Shown: one piece after another, positions 44,024 through 51,668 of the stretch | How positions within the stretch are numbered: the stretch's first letter is position 1 | Layout of the letters: every line of letters starts with the position of its first letter | Assembly (NCBI RefSeq): GCF_002998295.1 | Contig: NZ_CP027226.1 | Span: 682,001 to 746,000, forward strand | Reading direction: 5' to 3' | DNA length: 64,000 nucleotides | Source: Fastidiosipila sanguinis | Lineage (GTDB): Bacteria > Bacillota > Clostridia > Saccharofermentanales > Fastidiosipilaceae | Made by a program: the position numbers and the translations under genes | Notes under the pieces: model-generated | Seen by the model: only the letters and a program-made list of their open reading frames with translations | Database searches by the model: none | Told to the model about the DNA's origin: nothing

Positions 44024-44956
44024 TTATTCAAACTTTTCGCTAACTCCGTCTTCTACTATCTTTATTGTAAATCCAGCTTGGTCCAATTTCACTTTAATAC
44101 TTTTTAAATAAATCTTAGAACTAGCGTCAGAGTTTTCTGGAATTATAATTAATAACACTCGATTTTTTATATTTTTCACATTAATGCTGATTTTTTCTCT
44201 TCCCCAATTTTCAGTTCCTGCAAAGCTTTTTAACTTATTAGCTTGATAACTCACTTGCTTGTTCAAGTTTTCAAAATTTCTGTAACTTGGGGCAGTTAAG
44301 TCTAGGCTCATAATACTTGTTATAGTATCACCATTAACTTTTGCTATTACGGGATATGAATGTGGAAGATTCGCCCCATACTTTTTTCTAAAATAATTAC
44401 CTCTTTTAAAGTTATGTTCGGACCATATACTTTTCTCATTTTTTTCATCCTTTTGCTCATCTAATTCCAAGCTGTTAATTTTCAATCCACCCCAATATGG
44501 AATTGGAAGTTTATATTTATATGTCTTCGCTCCTAATATCTTAGGACTAGTATAAGAAAACTCATATTCTAGACCTTTTAATTCATCTCTACTTAATTGA
44601 TAATACTCATCTCTGATAAAATAATTACCTAGCTTAGGGTTTATATTTTTCCCCAACCAATAATGTTGCCTCAAATTCAAAGCTTTAGCACTAATTTTAT
44701 TTTCAAAAAACTTTTTTAGTTTTTCTTTATAGTCATTAGCATAATCATTTTTTATATCTTTCTGCTCAGACAAACTCAACAACAATTCCAACTCTCTTAC
44801 TGATGAATATCCAGCCTCCTGGTAAATTAAGTCGACTCTAATACTAAAGATATACAAATATATAATCCCGATAAATATAAGCAGTGTAGGTATTACAATA
44901 GCTGCCTCTATACTTATAGCAGCCTTATCATTTCTGAAGCATTTCTTGGAATTCAT
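44024..44956 (-). CDS. TadE-like pilin/pseudopilin family protein
   Basis: About 310 residues from MNSKKCFRNDKAAISIEAAIV. The N-terminus has the TadE pattern: a short basic leader, then SIEAAIVIPTLLIFIGIIYLYIFSIRVDLIYQEAG, one long membrane helix beginning with a Glu at position about 5 of the hydrophobic stretch. The rest is an extracytoplasmic domain with no cysteine bridges or known motif. The frame is open to a GTG at 44968 but the ATG at 44956, near a GTGAGAG site, is better. It overlaps the upstream gene by 29 bases. TadE-like proteins are minor pseudopilins of Flp/Tad systems, but no Tad ATPase, secretin or prepilin peptidase is in this window. Confidence 0.7.
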   Translation of the reverse strand: MNSKKCFRNDKAAISIEAAIVIPTLLIFIGIIYLYIFSIRVDLIYQEAGYSSVRELELLLSLSEQKDIKNDYANDYKEKLKKFFENKISAKALNLRQHYWLGKNINPKLGNYFIRDEYYQLSRDELKGLEYEFSYTSPKILGAKTYKYKLPIPYWGGLKINSLELDEQKDEKNEKSIWSEHNFKRGNYFRKKYGANLPHSYPVIAKVNGDTITSIMSLDLTAPSYRNFENLNKQVSYQANKLKSFAGTENWGREKISINVKNIKNRVLLIIIPENSDASSKIYLKSIKVKLDQAGFTIKIVEDGVSEKFE

Positions 44957-46466
44957 ATCTACTCTCACTTTTCTTTATATAAGACCAAAATTTATTACTA
45001 TACTCACAAGTAAAATTAATTTCGGTATAGTAATCTTTGCTCAAATTAGATTTAATCATTTTTGACATAACAAAATATTGTTTGTTAATACCTCTAAATA
45101 GGCCAAGAAATCTTAAGTAATCAATATAGTCAATTTTAATATTTAAAATATTAGAATCGCTATTTCCAACTAAAGCAATTTTTTCTCCTGCTTTAATCTG
45201 TTTAAGATCAGCAAATGCATTTGTTATTGACTCTAACAAAACTAAAACTTGTGTAATGCTTTCCGCATCGATAATAACTAGCCCTAAGGTAAAAAAAGCA
45301 ATTGCAGCACTTATTCCACTTGCTATAGCTCTTTTAGTGCTCATTTTTGCAACATCATTGTTAATAGAAAAGTAATTACTTAAAACTCTAGTTGAGTATA
45401 TAAATGTGTTAATAATTCCCATAGCAATATATTTATTCTCTACTGCTAAAAGAATCTGCTCTGCTTCATGTGTCTGATTAAAGTCCAACTTAGACATATC
45501 TTGTCCAGTTAAAGTTATGAACTTAGAATTTACAGTGTCAGGACCTCTAACATGAGAATTAAATTGATTGACTGTGTATTCTAGTAAAATAAGTTTATCT
45601 ATAGGTGCAACAAAATCTTTTTTACTTAATTCATGAATTTTTTCTATATTTTCTATTAGTGAGATTAAAAACCCACTTTCAGATTTCTTATTACTACTTT
45701 CATTAATTTCCTTATCTATACTTTTGGCTTTTGATAAAGATTTAAGAAATTCTCTCCAATTTCCTGTTGCTTCTGTTTCAGATATGTCATTATTATGAGA
45801 TTCTTCTAAATTAATACTCTTATCATTATTGGTTCTTATATAATATTCAAAATGACTAAGTTTATTGAACTTCTTATCAATATTTTCACTCGGAATTTTG
45901 CTGAGCGTCTTTAAATTGCTTGATTCAATTTCTTTATCTGCTTGCCCCAATCCTATCTTACCTATAGCTTCCTGAATTTTCTTTACACTTTCTTTAAGAC
46001 CATCAAAAGAAAATAACTTATTATCTGAGGATATTTCCTCTAGTCGATTTTTTATTTCATTAAAAACTCTAATAGGAACTCTCGTAGTAGAAAAACTATT
46101 GATTTGAGTTTTTAGCATCTCAGGCTCATATATATTATTAGTAGCATTTGAGCTAATTTCTTGTAATACATTTTCACTTTTGAAATTTTCGTTAATTATA
46201 TAATCTAATTGGTCATTTTCTTCAAAACCAAATAAACCATACCTTTCGAATAATTCTCTATCATAATTAGAAAGCTGAAAATCACCGTATAATTTCATTA
46301 CTCTATCAATTTTCAACTGTTCATTTATTATTTTACAAGCATCCGCAATACCTAGACTCATAAACATTATAGCTGGAATCAAAATTGCAGCCATTATAGA
46401 AATACTGGCGTCTTTATTTTTAATGAACATCTTTTTCACATAATTTATAAAACTAATATTATTCAT
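44928..46466 (-). CDS. TadG-like/DUF5702-type membrane-anchored protein
   Basis: About 512 residues. After a basic leader comes KDASISIMAAILIPAIMFMSLGIADACKI, a membrane anchor of the TadE/TadG kind, then KLYGDFQLSNYDRELFERYGLFGF. That last pattern (LSNYD..L...YGLF) is what I recall for the DUF5702 family found with clostridial Tad genes. A long polar, helical region rich in Ser, Asn, Lys and Glu follows, and a second hydrophobic stretch (about residues 375-405) may be another membrane segment. It overlaps the genes on both sides. Start chosen at 46466; the ATG at 46478 sits directly on the AGAGGA site. Surface assembly is inferred only. Confidence 0.65.
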   Translation of the reverse strand: MNNISFINYVKKMFIKNKDASISIMAAILIPAIMFMSLGIADACKIINEQLKIDRVMKLYGDFQLSNYDRELFERYGLFGFEENDQLDYIINENFKSENVLQEISSNATNNIYEPEMLKTQINSFSTTRVPIRVFNEIKNRLEEISSDNKLFSFDGLKESVKKIQEAIGKIGLGQADKEIESSNLKTLSKIPSENIDKKFNKLSHFEYYIRTNNDKSINLEESHNNDISETEATGNWREFLKSLSKAKSIDKEINESSNKKSESGFLISLIENIEKIHELSKKDFVAPIDKLILLEYTVNQFNSHVRGPDTVNSKFITLTGQDMSKLDFNQTHEAEQILLAVENKYIAMGIINTFIYSTRVLSNYFSINNDVAKMSTKRAIASGISAAIAFFTLGLVIIDAESITQVLVLLESITNAFADLKQIKAGEKIALVGNSDSNILNIKIDYIDYLRFLGLFRGINKQYFVMSKMIKSNLSKDYYTEINFTCEYSNKFWSYIKKSESRYEFQEMLQK

Positions 46467-46734
46467 TATTAATACCATTCCTCTCTATTAACTCTTGGTA
46501 AGCATCATCAACGCTATGTACCAGTTCCAGTAAATACTGAGGGTTTACTTCTATTAATTTCTGATTATTTTTATCTTTAATTTTATAAATATGTTTCTGA
46601 TCAATATGCATATCTAAATATGAGTTAGAAATGTAATACATACGATAAAATTCCAAAGGAAATTGAATTATAGAGAATACAATTAGATAAAAAATGATTG
46701 GTATTATTAATGTTGATTCAAAAATTTCTGACAT
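46459..46734 (-). CDS. small single-pass membrane protein, first gene of the pilin-like trio
   Basis: 91 residues from MSEIFESTLIIPIIFYLIVFSIIQFPLEFYRM: a short N-terminus with a Glu, one long hydrophobic helix (about residues 8-27) and a polar C-terminal domain that ends in acidic helices. The layout is that of a minimal TadE-like protein, with no typical pilin cleavage motif that I can be sure of. A consensus ribosome binding site, AGGAGGTGAT, precedes the ATG at 46734, but it is the arm of a hairpin (46743-46768). The gene overlaps the next one by about eight bases. Function unknown. Confidence 0.6.
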   Translation of the reverse strand: MSEIFESTLIIPIIFYLIVFSIIQFPLEFYRMYYISNSYLDMHIDQKHIYKIKDKNNQKLIEVNPQYLLELVHSVDDAYQELIERNGINNE

Positions 46735-46768
46735 AAAAATCACCTCCTGCTTTTATTAAAACAGGAGG
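46735..46768 (-). promoter_or_regulatory. terminator-like hairpin that contains the ribosome binding site of the pilin-like trio
   Basis: Minus-strand stem CCTCCTG/CAGGAGG (46762-46768 with 46743-46749), extended by TTTT/AAAA pairs with one bulge, then TGATTTTTATG. The distal arm is the AGGAGG ribosome binding site and the T-run is its spacer. It could end the mgsA-like/dtd transcript and at the same time hide the ribosome binding site of the next gene. Confidence 0.7.
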
Positions 46769-46833
46769 CAAATAATTCTTTATCTACAATTAGTCAAAAA
46801 ATAACACAAAATTTGTTATAAAGACAAATGGAT

Positions 46834-47283
46834 TTAAGATTTTTCTAGTGAATCTAAAATTATAGTTACTGGCCCATCATTAATTAATGATACTTGCATA
46901 TCGGCACCATATTCACCAGTTTTGACAGTTAAACCATAGTTTTGTAATTCAAGAGCTGTTGCTTCGTATAGCTTATTACCGAGATCAAAACCTGCAGCTC
47001 TACTAAATCCTGGTCTATTACCTCTCTTAGTATCAGCGTATAAGGTAAATTGCGAAACAAGTAAGATTTCACCTTCAACTTGTTCCAAATTCAAATTCAT
47101 TTTCCCTTCAGAATCAGAAAAAATACGCATTCCAGAGATCTTTTTGGCAATCCACTTCATATCATCTTCAGTGTCATCTTCATTTACACCTAATAATACT
47201 AGAAAACCCTGTTTAATTTCTGAAATGACCTGTTCATCTACAGTTACACTTGCTTCACTAACTCGTTGAATTACAGCGCGCAT
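46834..47283 (-). CDS. dtd: D-aminoacyl-tRNA deacylase
   Basis: 149 residues, standard length. Dtd hydrolyses D-amino acids wrongly attached to tRNA. The conserved blocks are MRAVIQRVSEASVTVD, GFLVLLGVNEDDTEDD, ISGMRIFSDSEGKMNLN, the catalytic LLVSQFTLYADTKRGNRPGFSRAA, and the C-terminal VSLINDGPVTIILDS with the cis-Gly-Pro that excludes L-substrates. The start codon overlaps the stop of the upstream gene (TAATG), so the two are translationally coupled. Confidence 0.98.
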   Translation of the reverse strand: MRAVIQRVSEASVTVDEQVISEIKQGFLVLLGVNEDDTEDDMKWIAKKISGMRIFSDSEGKMNLNLEQVEGEILLVSQFTLYADTKRGNRPGFSRAAGFDLGNKLYEATALELQNYGLTVKTGEYGADMQVSLINDGPVTIILDSLEKS

Positions 47284-47672
47284 TATTTAACCAACTCTCT
47301 CCAGTCTAAATCGCCTCTATCAATTGCTAATACAAGAATCTCAGCTGTAGCTAAGTTGCTAGCATAAGGAATATTATTCTGATCACAGGCTTGCATTAAA
47401 ATATTACTTCTATCGTAACTATCACTTGCTGGATCTTTTAAGAAAATAACTGCATCAATTTCATTATATCCAGCTCTAGCTGCCATATAATTTATACTTG
47501 CATTGACATCAGTTGCGATACCACTAATGCTCAAACCAGATAATCTTTCTAAACTTGGTGCAATGTGTCCTAAGGATATTAATTCATGTTTTTTCAAAAG
47601 ATTTTTGTATGCTATGCAAAAATTAGTTAAGAGATCAACTTTTCTATTCTCCGCTAATAACACTATTTTCAT
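47283..47672 (-). CDS. methylglyoxal synthase-like protein, catalytic residues apparently missing
   Basis: 129 residues from MKIVLLAENRKVDLL. The MGS-like Rossmann fold is visible, with ISGIATDVNASINYMAARAG, AVIFLKDPASDSYDRSNILMQAC and the C-terminal NIPYASNLATAEILVLAI matching NIPVATNVATADFII of E. coli MgsA. Compared with E. coli MgsA from memory, the AHD motif with His19 reads AEN, the TGTT phosphate loop reads GHIA, and HDPDV with His98 and Asp101 reads YDRSN. Methylglyoxal production is therefore doubtful; a binding or regulatory role is possible. Start at 47672 is set by AAGGAGTGGGAA. It is coupled to dtd through a TAATG overlap. Confidence 0.7.
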   Translation of the reverse strand: MKIVLLAENRKVDLLTNFCIAYKNLLKKHELISLGHIAPSLERLSGLSISGIATDVNASINYMAARAGYNEIDAVIFLKDPASDSYDRSNILMQACDQNNIPYASNLATAEILVLAIDRGDLDWRELVK

Positions 47673-47843
47673 TTCCCACTCCTTCAACTTAAATTTGCAC
47701 AAATACTCATAATACGTTCAAATTTAAAATGTTATAAAACTGCATTTTATTTTATCAATTAGATTTGGTATATACAAGTCCTAGAGTACAACAATGCCAT
47801 TTTACCCAATTTGCAAGAATGATTATTGTTGAGTTTGTACAAG

Positions 47844-48554
47844 CTAAAAAAAGATATGATTATGTAGATCTTCTGAGGCTAAACTAATAAATTTTTCTTT
47901 TCCTATAATTATATGATCATGAAACTTTACACCTAAAATCTTGGAAGCTTCAACAAAAACTTTTGTTGTTTTCAAATCATCATTAGATGGGGTTGGATTA
48001 CCTGATGGATGATTATGTATTAAAATCAGACAAGCTGCATTTGCTTTTAAAGCTTCTTTAAAAACATCCCTTGGATAAACTACAGTTGAACTTAAACCAC
48101 CAGTAGAAATTACTTTATCTTTAATTAGAATATTCTTTCTGTCCAAAAATAAAGCTCTTAATTCTTCACGTTCTAAATTCTCCATTTTGGGGCCAAAATA
48201 TTTAACTATATCACTTGGGTTTGAGCAGTCTAATTTATCGGGTAAAGGTTCAAGATTTGACCTATTCGCCAATTCAAAAGCCGCTAAAATCCTAATAGCT
48301 TTGTTAACACCAATACCCTTAATTTGAATTAATTCTTCTACAGATGCTCTCTGCAAAGATTCAAGCCTACCATTTGTAGTATATCTAGCAATTATTTCAT
48401 TTGCCGTTTGAACTGCATTTTTCCCCTGGCTACCACTTCCAATTAGTATTGCTATTAATTCACTATCAGTTAAAGCTTCTGGTCCTAATTTATGAAATCT
48501 CTCGTACGGTCTTTCACTGCTTGGCAAAGATTTCATATCCATTCTATATTTCAT
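47844..48554 (-). CDS. radC: RadC-family JAB1/MPN+ metalloprotease-fold protein
   Basis: About 236 residues from MKYRMDMKSLPSSERPYERF. The N-terminus has helix-hairpin-helix-like helices (LTDSELIAILIGSGSQGKNA and IKGIGVNKAIRILAAFELA) and the C-terminus the JAMM zinc motif (HNHPSGNPTPSNDD with Glu further upstream and Asp at the end). Despite the name, a repair function is not established; relatives often sit in competence regulons and mobile elements. The frame is open to 48593, but the ATG at 48554 is preceded by AGGAG, itself in the arm of a terminator-like hairpin. It is the gene after asnS. Confidence 0.93.
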   Translation of the reverse strand: MKYRMDMKSLPSSERPYERFHKLGPEALTDSELIAILIGSGSQGKNAVQTANEIIARYTTNGRLESLQRASVEELIQIKGIGVNKAIRILAAFELANRSNLEPLPDKLDCSNPSDIVKYFGPKMENLEREELRALFLDRKNILIKDKVISTGGLSSTVVYPRDVFKEALKANAACLILIHNHPSGNPTPSNDDLKTTKVFVEASKILGVKFHDHIIIGKEKFISLASEDLHNHIFF

Positions 48555-48587
48555 AAAAAAATCACTCCTATTTTTAGAAGTGATTTT
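48555..48587 (-). promoter_or_regulatory. terminator-like hairpin that contains the radC ribosome binding site
   Basis: Minus-strand stem AAATCACT/AGTGATTT (48579-48586 with 48559-48566) around a 12-base loop, ending in seven T residues directly before the radC ATG. The AGGAG site (48565-48569) spans the loop and the distal arm. It may end the asnS transcript and restrain radC translation. Confidence 0.65.
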
Positions 48588-48671
48588 AATCATTTTTATT
48601 AATAATAGTAATCTTAAACTTTTACAAATATTTACAAAACTTTACAAAGTTAAGAAAAAAGATTCTTCTTT

Positions 48672-50072
48672 CTAGAATTCAGCATTACCTGTTGTTCTAG
48701 GGAAAGGTATTACATCTCTTATGTTACTTACTCCAGTCAAGTACATAATGATTCTCTCAAAACCTAATCCATAACCAGCATGAGGGGTTGAACCATATTT
48801 TCTTAAGTCAAGATACCAATCATAGTTATCTATATTCATTCCTCTTGCTTCAATCTCATTGACCAAGACATCATAGCGCTCTTCACGTTGGCTACCACCA
48901 ATAATTTCACCTATTTCAGGTACTAAACAGTCAAACGCTGCAACAGTCTTACCGTCAGGATTAATATGCATGTAAAACGCTTTTATATCCTTAGGATAAT
49001 CAGTGACAAATACTGGGCCTTGGAAATAAACTTCAGTTAAATATCTTTCATGTTCAGTTTGTAGGTCAGAACCCCACTCTACTGGGAATTCGAATTTTTT
49101 ACCAGACTCTTGTAATATTTTTATAGCATCTGTATAAGTTACTTTTGCAAAATCTGATTTTGCAACTTTTTCTAAACGATCAATTAAGCCATCATAAACA
49201 GTTTCATTTAAGAATTCTAACTCCGCTCTACATCTATCAAGAGTGTGATTAATGATATGTTTCAACATTGCTTCAGCCAAGTCCATAGCTTCATTAATAC
49301 CAGCAAATGCAATTTCAGGTTCTATCATCCAAAACTCTGCTGCATGTCTTTGCGTATTTGAATGCTCTGATCTAAAAGTAGGGCCAAAGGTATAGATATT
49401 TCTATACGCTTGGGCAAAGGCTTCACCATTAAGCTGTCCACTAACTGTTAAAAAGCTTGCTTTACCGAAAAAGTCTTCACTAAAATCAACATCACCATCT
49501 TCAGTTAAAGGTGGATTCTTAGGATCAAGTGTTGTAACTCTAAACATATCACCTGCACCTTCTGCATCACTACTTGTGATAATAGGTGTATGTACATACA
49601 TAAAACCTTGTTGATTAAAGAACTCATGTATTGCAAAAGCTGCTTCGGATCTAATTCTAAATACTGCAGAAAATAAATTACTTCTAGGTCTCAAGTGAGC
49701 TATAGAACGTAAAAATTCTGGAGTATGACTCTTAGGTTGTAGTGGATATTCTGAAGTACTTTCGCCAATAATTTTGACAACATCAGCTTTTAATTCAAAT
49801 GGTTGTTTTGCTTCTGGAGTAAGTACTAATTCACCAGTAATCTCAAAAGCTGTAGATATATTTTGGCTTTTGATTTCATCATAATTGTCAGATTTTTCAC
49901 TTTCAACTACGATTTGCAGATTTTTAAAATAAGTTCCATCATTAATTTGGATAAAACCAAATTTCTTCTGAATCCTTAATTGTCTTGCCCAACCATCTAC
50001 TGTAATTACTTGGCCAGCATATTTTTCAGGATCACTATAAAGCTCTCTGATTGTAATTTTTTGATCTGACAT
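48672..50072 (-). CDS. asnS: asparaginyl-tRNA synthetase
   Basis: 466 residues from [21 protein letters not shown] class II synthetase: the N-terminal OB-fold binds the anticodon ([26 protein letters not shown]), motif 2 is [25 protein letters not shown], and motif 3 is [28 protein letters not shown]. The YGLGFER and the absence of the aspartyl-specific insert fit AsnRS, not AspRS. The ATG at 50084 overlaps the GGAGG site; the ATG at 50072 is correctly spaced. It follows the SEC-C gene closely, with no T-box leader visible. Confidence 0.98.
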   Translation of the reverse strand: MSDQKITIRELYSDPEKYAGQVITVDGWARQLRIQKKFGFIQINDGTYFKNLQIVVESEKSDNYDEIKSQNISTAFEITGELVLTPEAKQPFELKADVVKIIGESTSEYPLQPKSHTPEFLRSIAHLRPRSNLFSAVFRIRSEAAFAIHEFFNQQGFMYVHTPIITSSDAEGAGDMFRVTTLDPKNPPLTEDGDVDFSEDFFGKASFLTVSGQLNGEAFAQAYRNIYTFGPTFRSEHSNTQRHAAEFWMIEPEIAFAGINEAMDLAEAMLKHIINHTLDRCRAELEFLNETVYDGLIDRLEKVAKSDFAKVTYTDAIKILQESGKKFEFPVEWGSDLQTEHERYLTEVYFQGPVFVTDYPKDIKAFYMHINPDGKTVAAFDCLVPEIGEIIGGSQREERYDVLVNEIEARGMNIDNYDWYLDLRKYGSTPHAGYGLGFERIIMYLTGVSNIRDVIPFPRTTGNAEF

Positions 50073-50086
50073 TATTTCCTCCAAAC

Positions 50087-50593
50087 TTATTTACCGTGAC
50101 ACTTCTTGTATTTTTTACCGCTTCCACAGAAGCATGGTTCATTTCTACCAATTTTATCGCTAACTGCAATATTATCAACTCTATATTGATGACCAATTGC
50201 TTCTTTCTTCTCTGCATCAAATACATTTTCCCATGAATTTAAATCAAAAAGCCAAGGAGCTTGAGCTTCATGCATCTTATACAATAAAGTTTCAAAGTCA
50301 ACTTCTAAGTCTAACTCAGTATCTTCATCAACTTTATCCAAATCAATTTCTTCTTTTAAGGAAGGATTAATACCTTCTAGGAAGCCAACGAACAAGATCA
50401 TTTCATCTGCTGCATAACCTAATGATTCTGCAATATCTTTAGCTTTTCCTTTTAAAAGATTCTCAGGATGTGATTTTAAAATTAGATCATAAGCATTTTG
50501 CTCAGTTTCATAATACTTTTTGACAAAATCATTGTATTTTTTCTCATCGTGATTATCTTCTATCTTTTGATTCCATTCTGAAAAATAACTCAT
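50087..50593 (-). CDS. SEC-C zinc-motif protein of unknown function
   Basis: 168 residues. The C-terminus is a SEC-C motif ([20 protein letters not shown]), nearly the same as the C-terminus of SecA in this window. The first 140 residues are acidic and mostly helical ([33 protein letters not shown]; then AEDS-like segments [24 protein letters not shown]) with a conserved-looking Trp-Leu-Phe near residue 120. Related short SEC-C proteins are common in Clostridia without a known role. It lies between holA and asnS, 14 bases before asnS translation starts. The ribosome binding site is GGAGAGT. Confidence 0.8.
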   Translation of the reverse strand: MSYFSEWNQKIEDNHDEKKYNDFVKKYYETEQNAYDLILKSHPENLLKGKAKDIAESLGYAADEMILFVGFLEGINPSLKEEIDLDKVDEDTELDLEVDFETLLYKMHEAQAPWLFDLNSWENVFDAEKKEAIGHQYRVDNIAVSDKIGRNEPCFCGSGKKYKKCHGK

Positions 50594-50614
50594 AATTTTT
50601 CACTCTCCATCTTT

Positions 50615-51667
50615 TTAATTATTTGTTTTTCTAAAATTTGCTACTTCTAGTATTAACATTTCTATACTAGATTCTTGATCAATTTGACCAGTTTTTACAT
50701 TATAATCCATCTCACAAATAAGTAAATAAATACTCTCAATTTCTTCTAACGAAAAATACGATTTTTGACTATTTAACTTACGTGCAACAAAATTCGTTAC
50801 TCCAAGTTTACTCATTAATTCATTGATATTTGAGCTGGCTTTAGCTGTATACAATTGTCTAAATTGCCTTGCGATCATAAATAGTATGAAAACAGGACTA
50901 AATTTTTGCTCTAACATTATTCCGTATATAGAAAGTGCCTTATCTACTCTACTCTCAGCTATTGCATCTGTTAAATCAAAAATACTTCCTCTTAAATCAG
51001 GTAAGGCTATTTTATTTATCAAATCCAAATTAACAGCATTAATCCCTTGATTTAAGCATATTAAAGTAATTTTTTCTAATTCATTTTTAATAACATGCAT
51101 TTCTGACTCACAACGGCCAATTAAGTTTTCTAGAGCATCTCTTGTGATTTTTATATCATTCTTCCTAAGTATTGCAGCGCCCCAGTTCATCAAAGTGTTC
51201 AGATCCTGCTTTTTAAACTCTACAATCTCACCATGCTCTTTAATCGCATTAATAATCTTTTTGTATCTTTTCTCGAATTTATCCTCTCTGAATATAACTA
51301 ATGTATTTGGATTTAATACTGAGAAAATTCCATCAAATTTATCTTGAAGTGATTTGCCAGATGCTGTTACCAAATTACTATTTCTAATTAAGATAATTCT
51401 ACGTTCACTCATAAAACTAGGTGTATTTATTTCAGAGATTAATTCATCTATATTCAAGTTATCCGGACTAGATTTACAATCTATGAATTTAAAATCTAAT
51501 TGTTCTGTTCCAGGAGCGAGAATTTTAGTCTTCAATAGATCAATTGTATATTCAAGCAAAAAATCTTCCTCACCAAAGAAAAGATAAAAATTAGCCAAAT
51601 CCATAGATTTTATGGATTGAACCATTTGACTATAAGTAAAAAAAACATCTCCAGATCCCCTAGCCAT
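50615..51667 (-). CDS. holA: DNA polymerase III subunit delta
   Basis: About 350 residues from MARGSGDVFFTYSQMVQSI. HolA is the clamp-loader subunit that opens the sliding clamp. The N-terminal AAA-like fold begins NFYLFFGEEDFLLEYTIDLLK; a degenerate nucleotide site is normal for delta. Further blocks are EINTPSFMSERRIILIRNS, ENLIGRCESEMHVIKNELEKI, GSIFDLTDAIAESRVDKALSIYGIML and the C-terminal RQFRQLYTAK. The frame is open to 51685, but a GGGAGG site fits the ATG at 51667. The gene abuts the comEC stop codon, the common comEC-holA arrangement. Confidence 0.95.
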   Translation of the reverse strand: MARGSGDVFFTYSQMVQSIKSMDLANFYLFFGEEDFLLEYTIDLLKTKILAPGTEQLDFKFIDCKSSPDNLNIDELISEINTPSFMSERRIILIRNSNLVTASGKSLQDKFDGIFSVLNPNTLVIFREDKFEKRYKKIINAIKEHGEIVEFKKQDLNTLMNWGAAILRKNDIKITRDALENLIGRCESEMHVIKNELEKITLICLNQGINAVNLDLINKIALPDLRGSIFDLTDAIAESRVDKALSIYGIMLEQKFSPVFILFMIARQFRQLYTAKASSNINELMSKLGVTNFVARKLNSQKSYFSLEEIESIYLLICEMDYNVKTGQIDQESSIEMLILEVANFRKTNN

Positions 51668-51668
51668 T

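Noticed and set aside
47750-47843. Inverted repeat (CAACAAT/ATTGTTG) in the radC to mgsA-like gap, as a terminator
   Set aside because: The stem is seven bp with a loop of about 30 bases and no U-tract follows; too weak to call.
48085-50072. T-box riboswitch upstream of asnS
   Set aside because: asnS starts 14 bases after the SEC-C gene, leaving no room for a leader, and no T-box sequence is visible.
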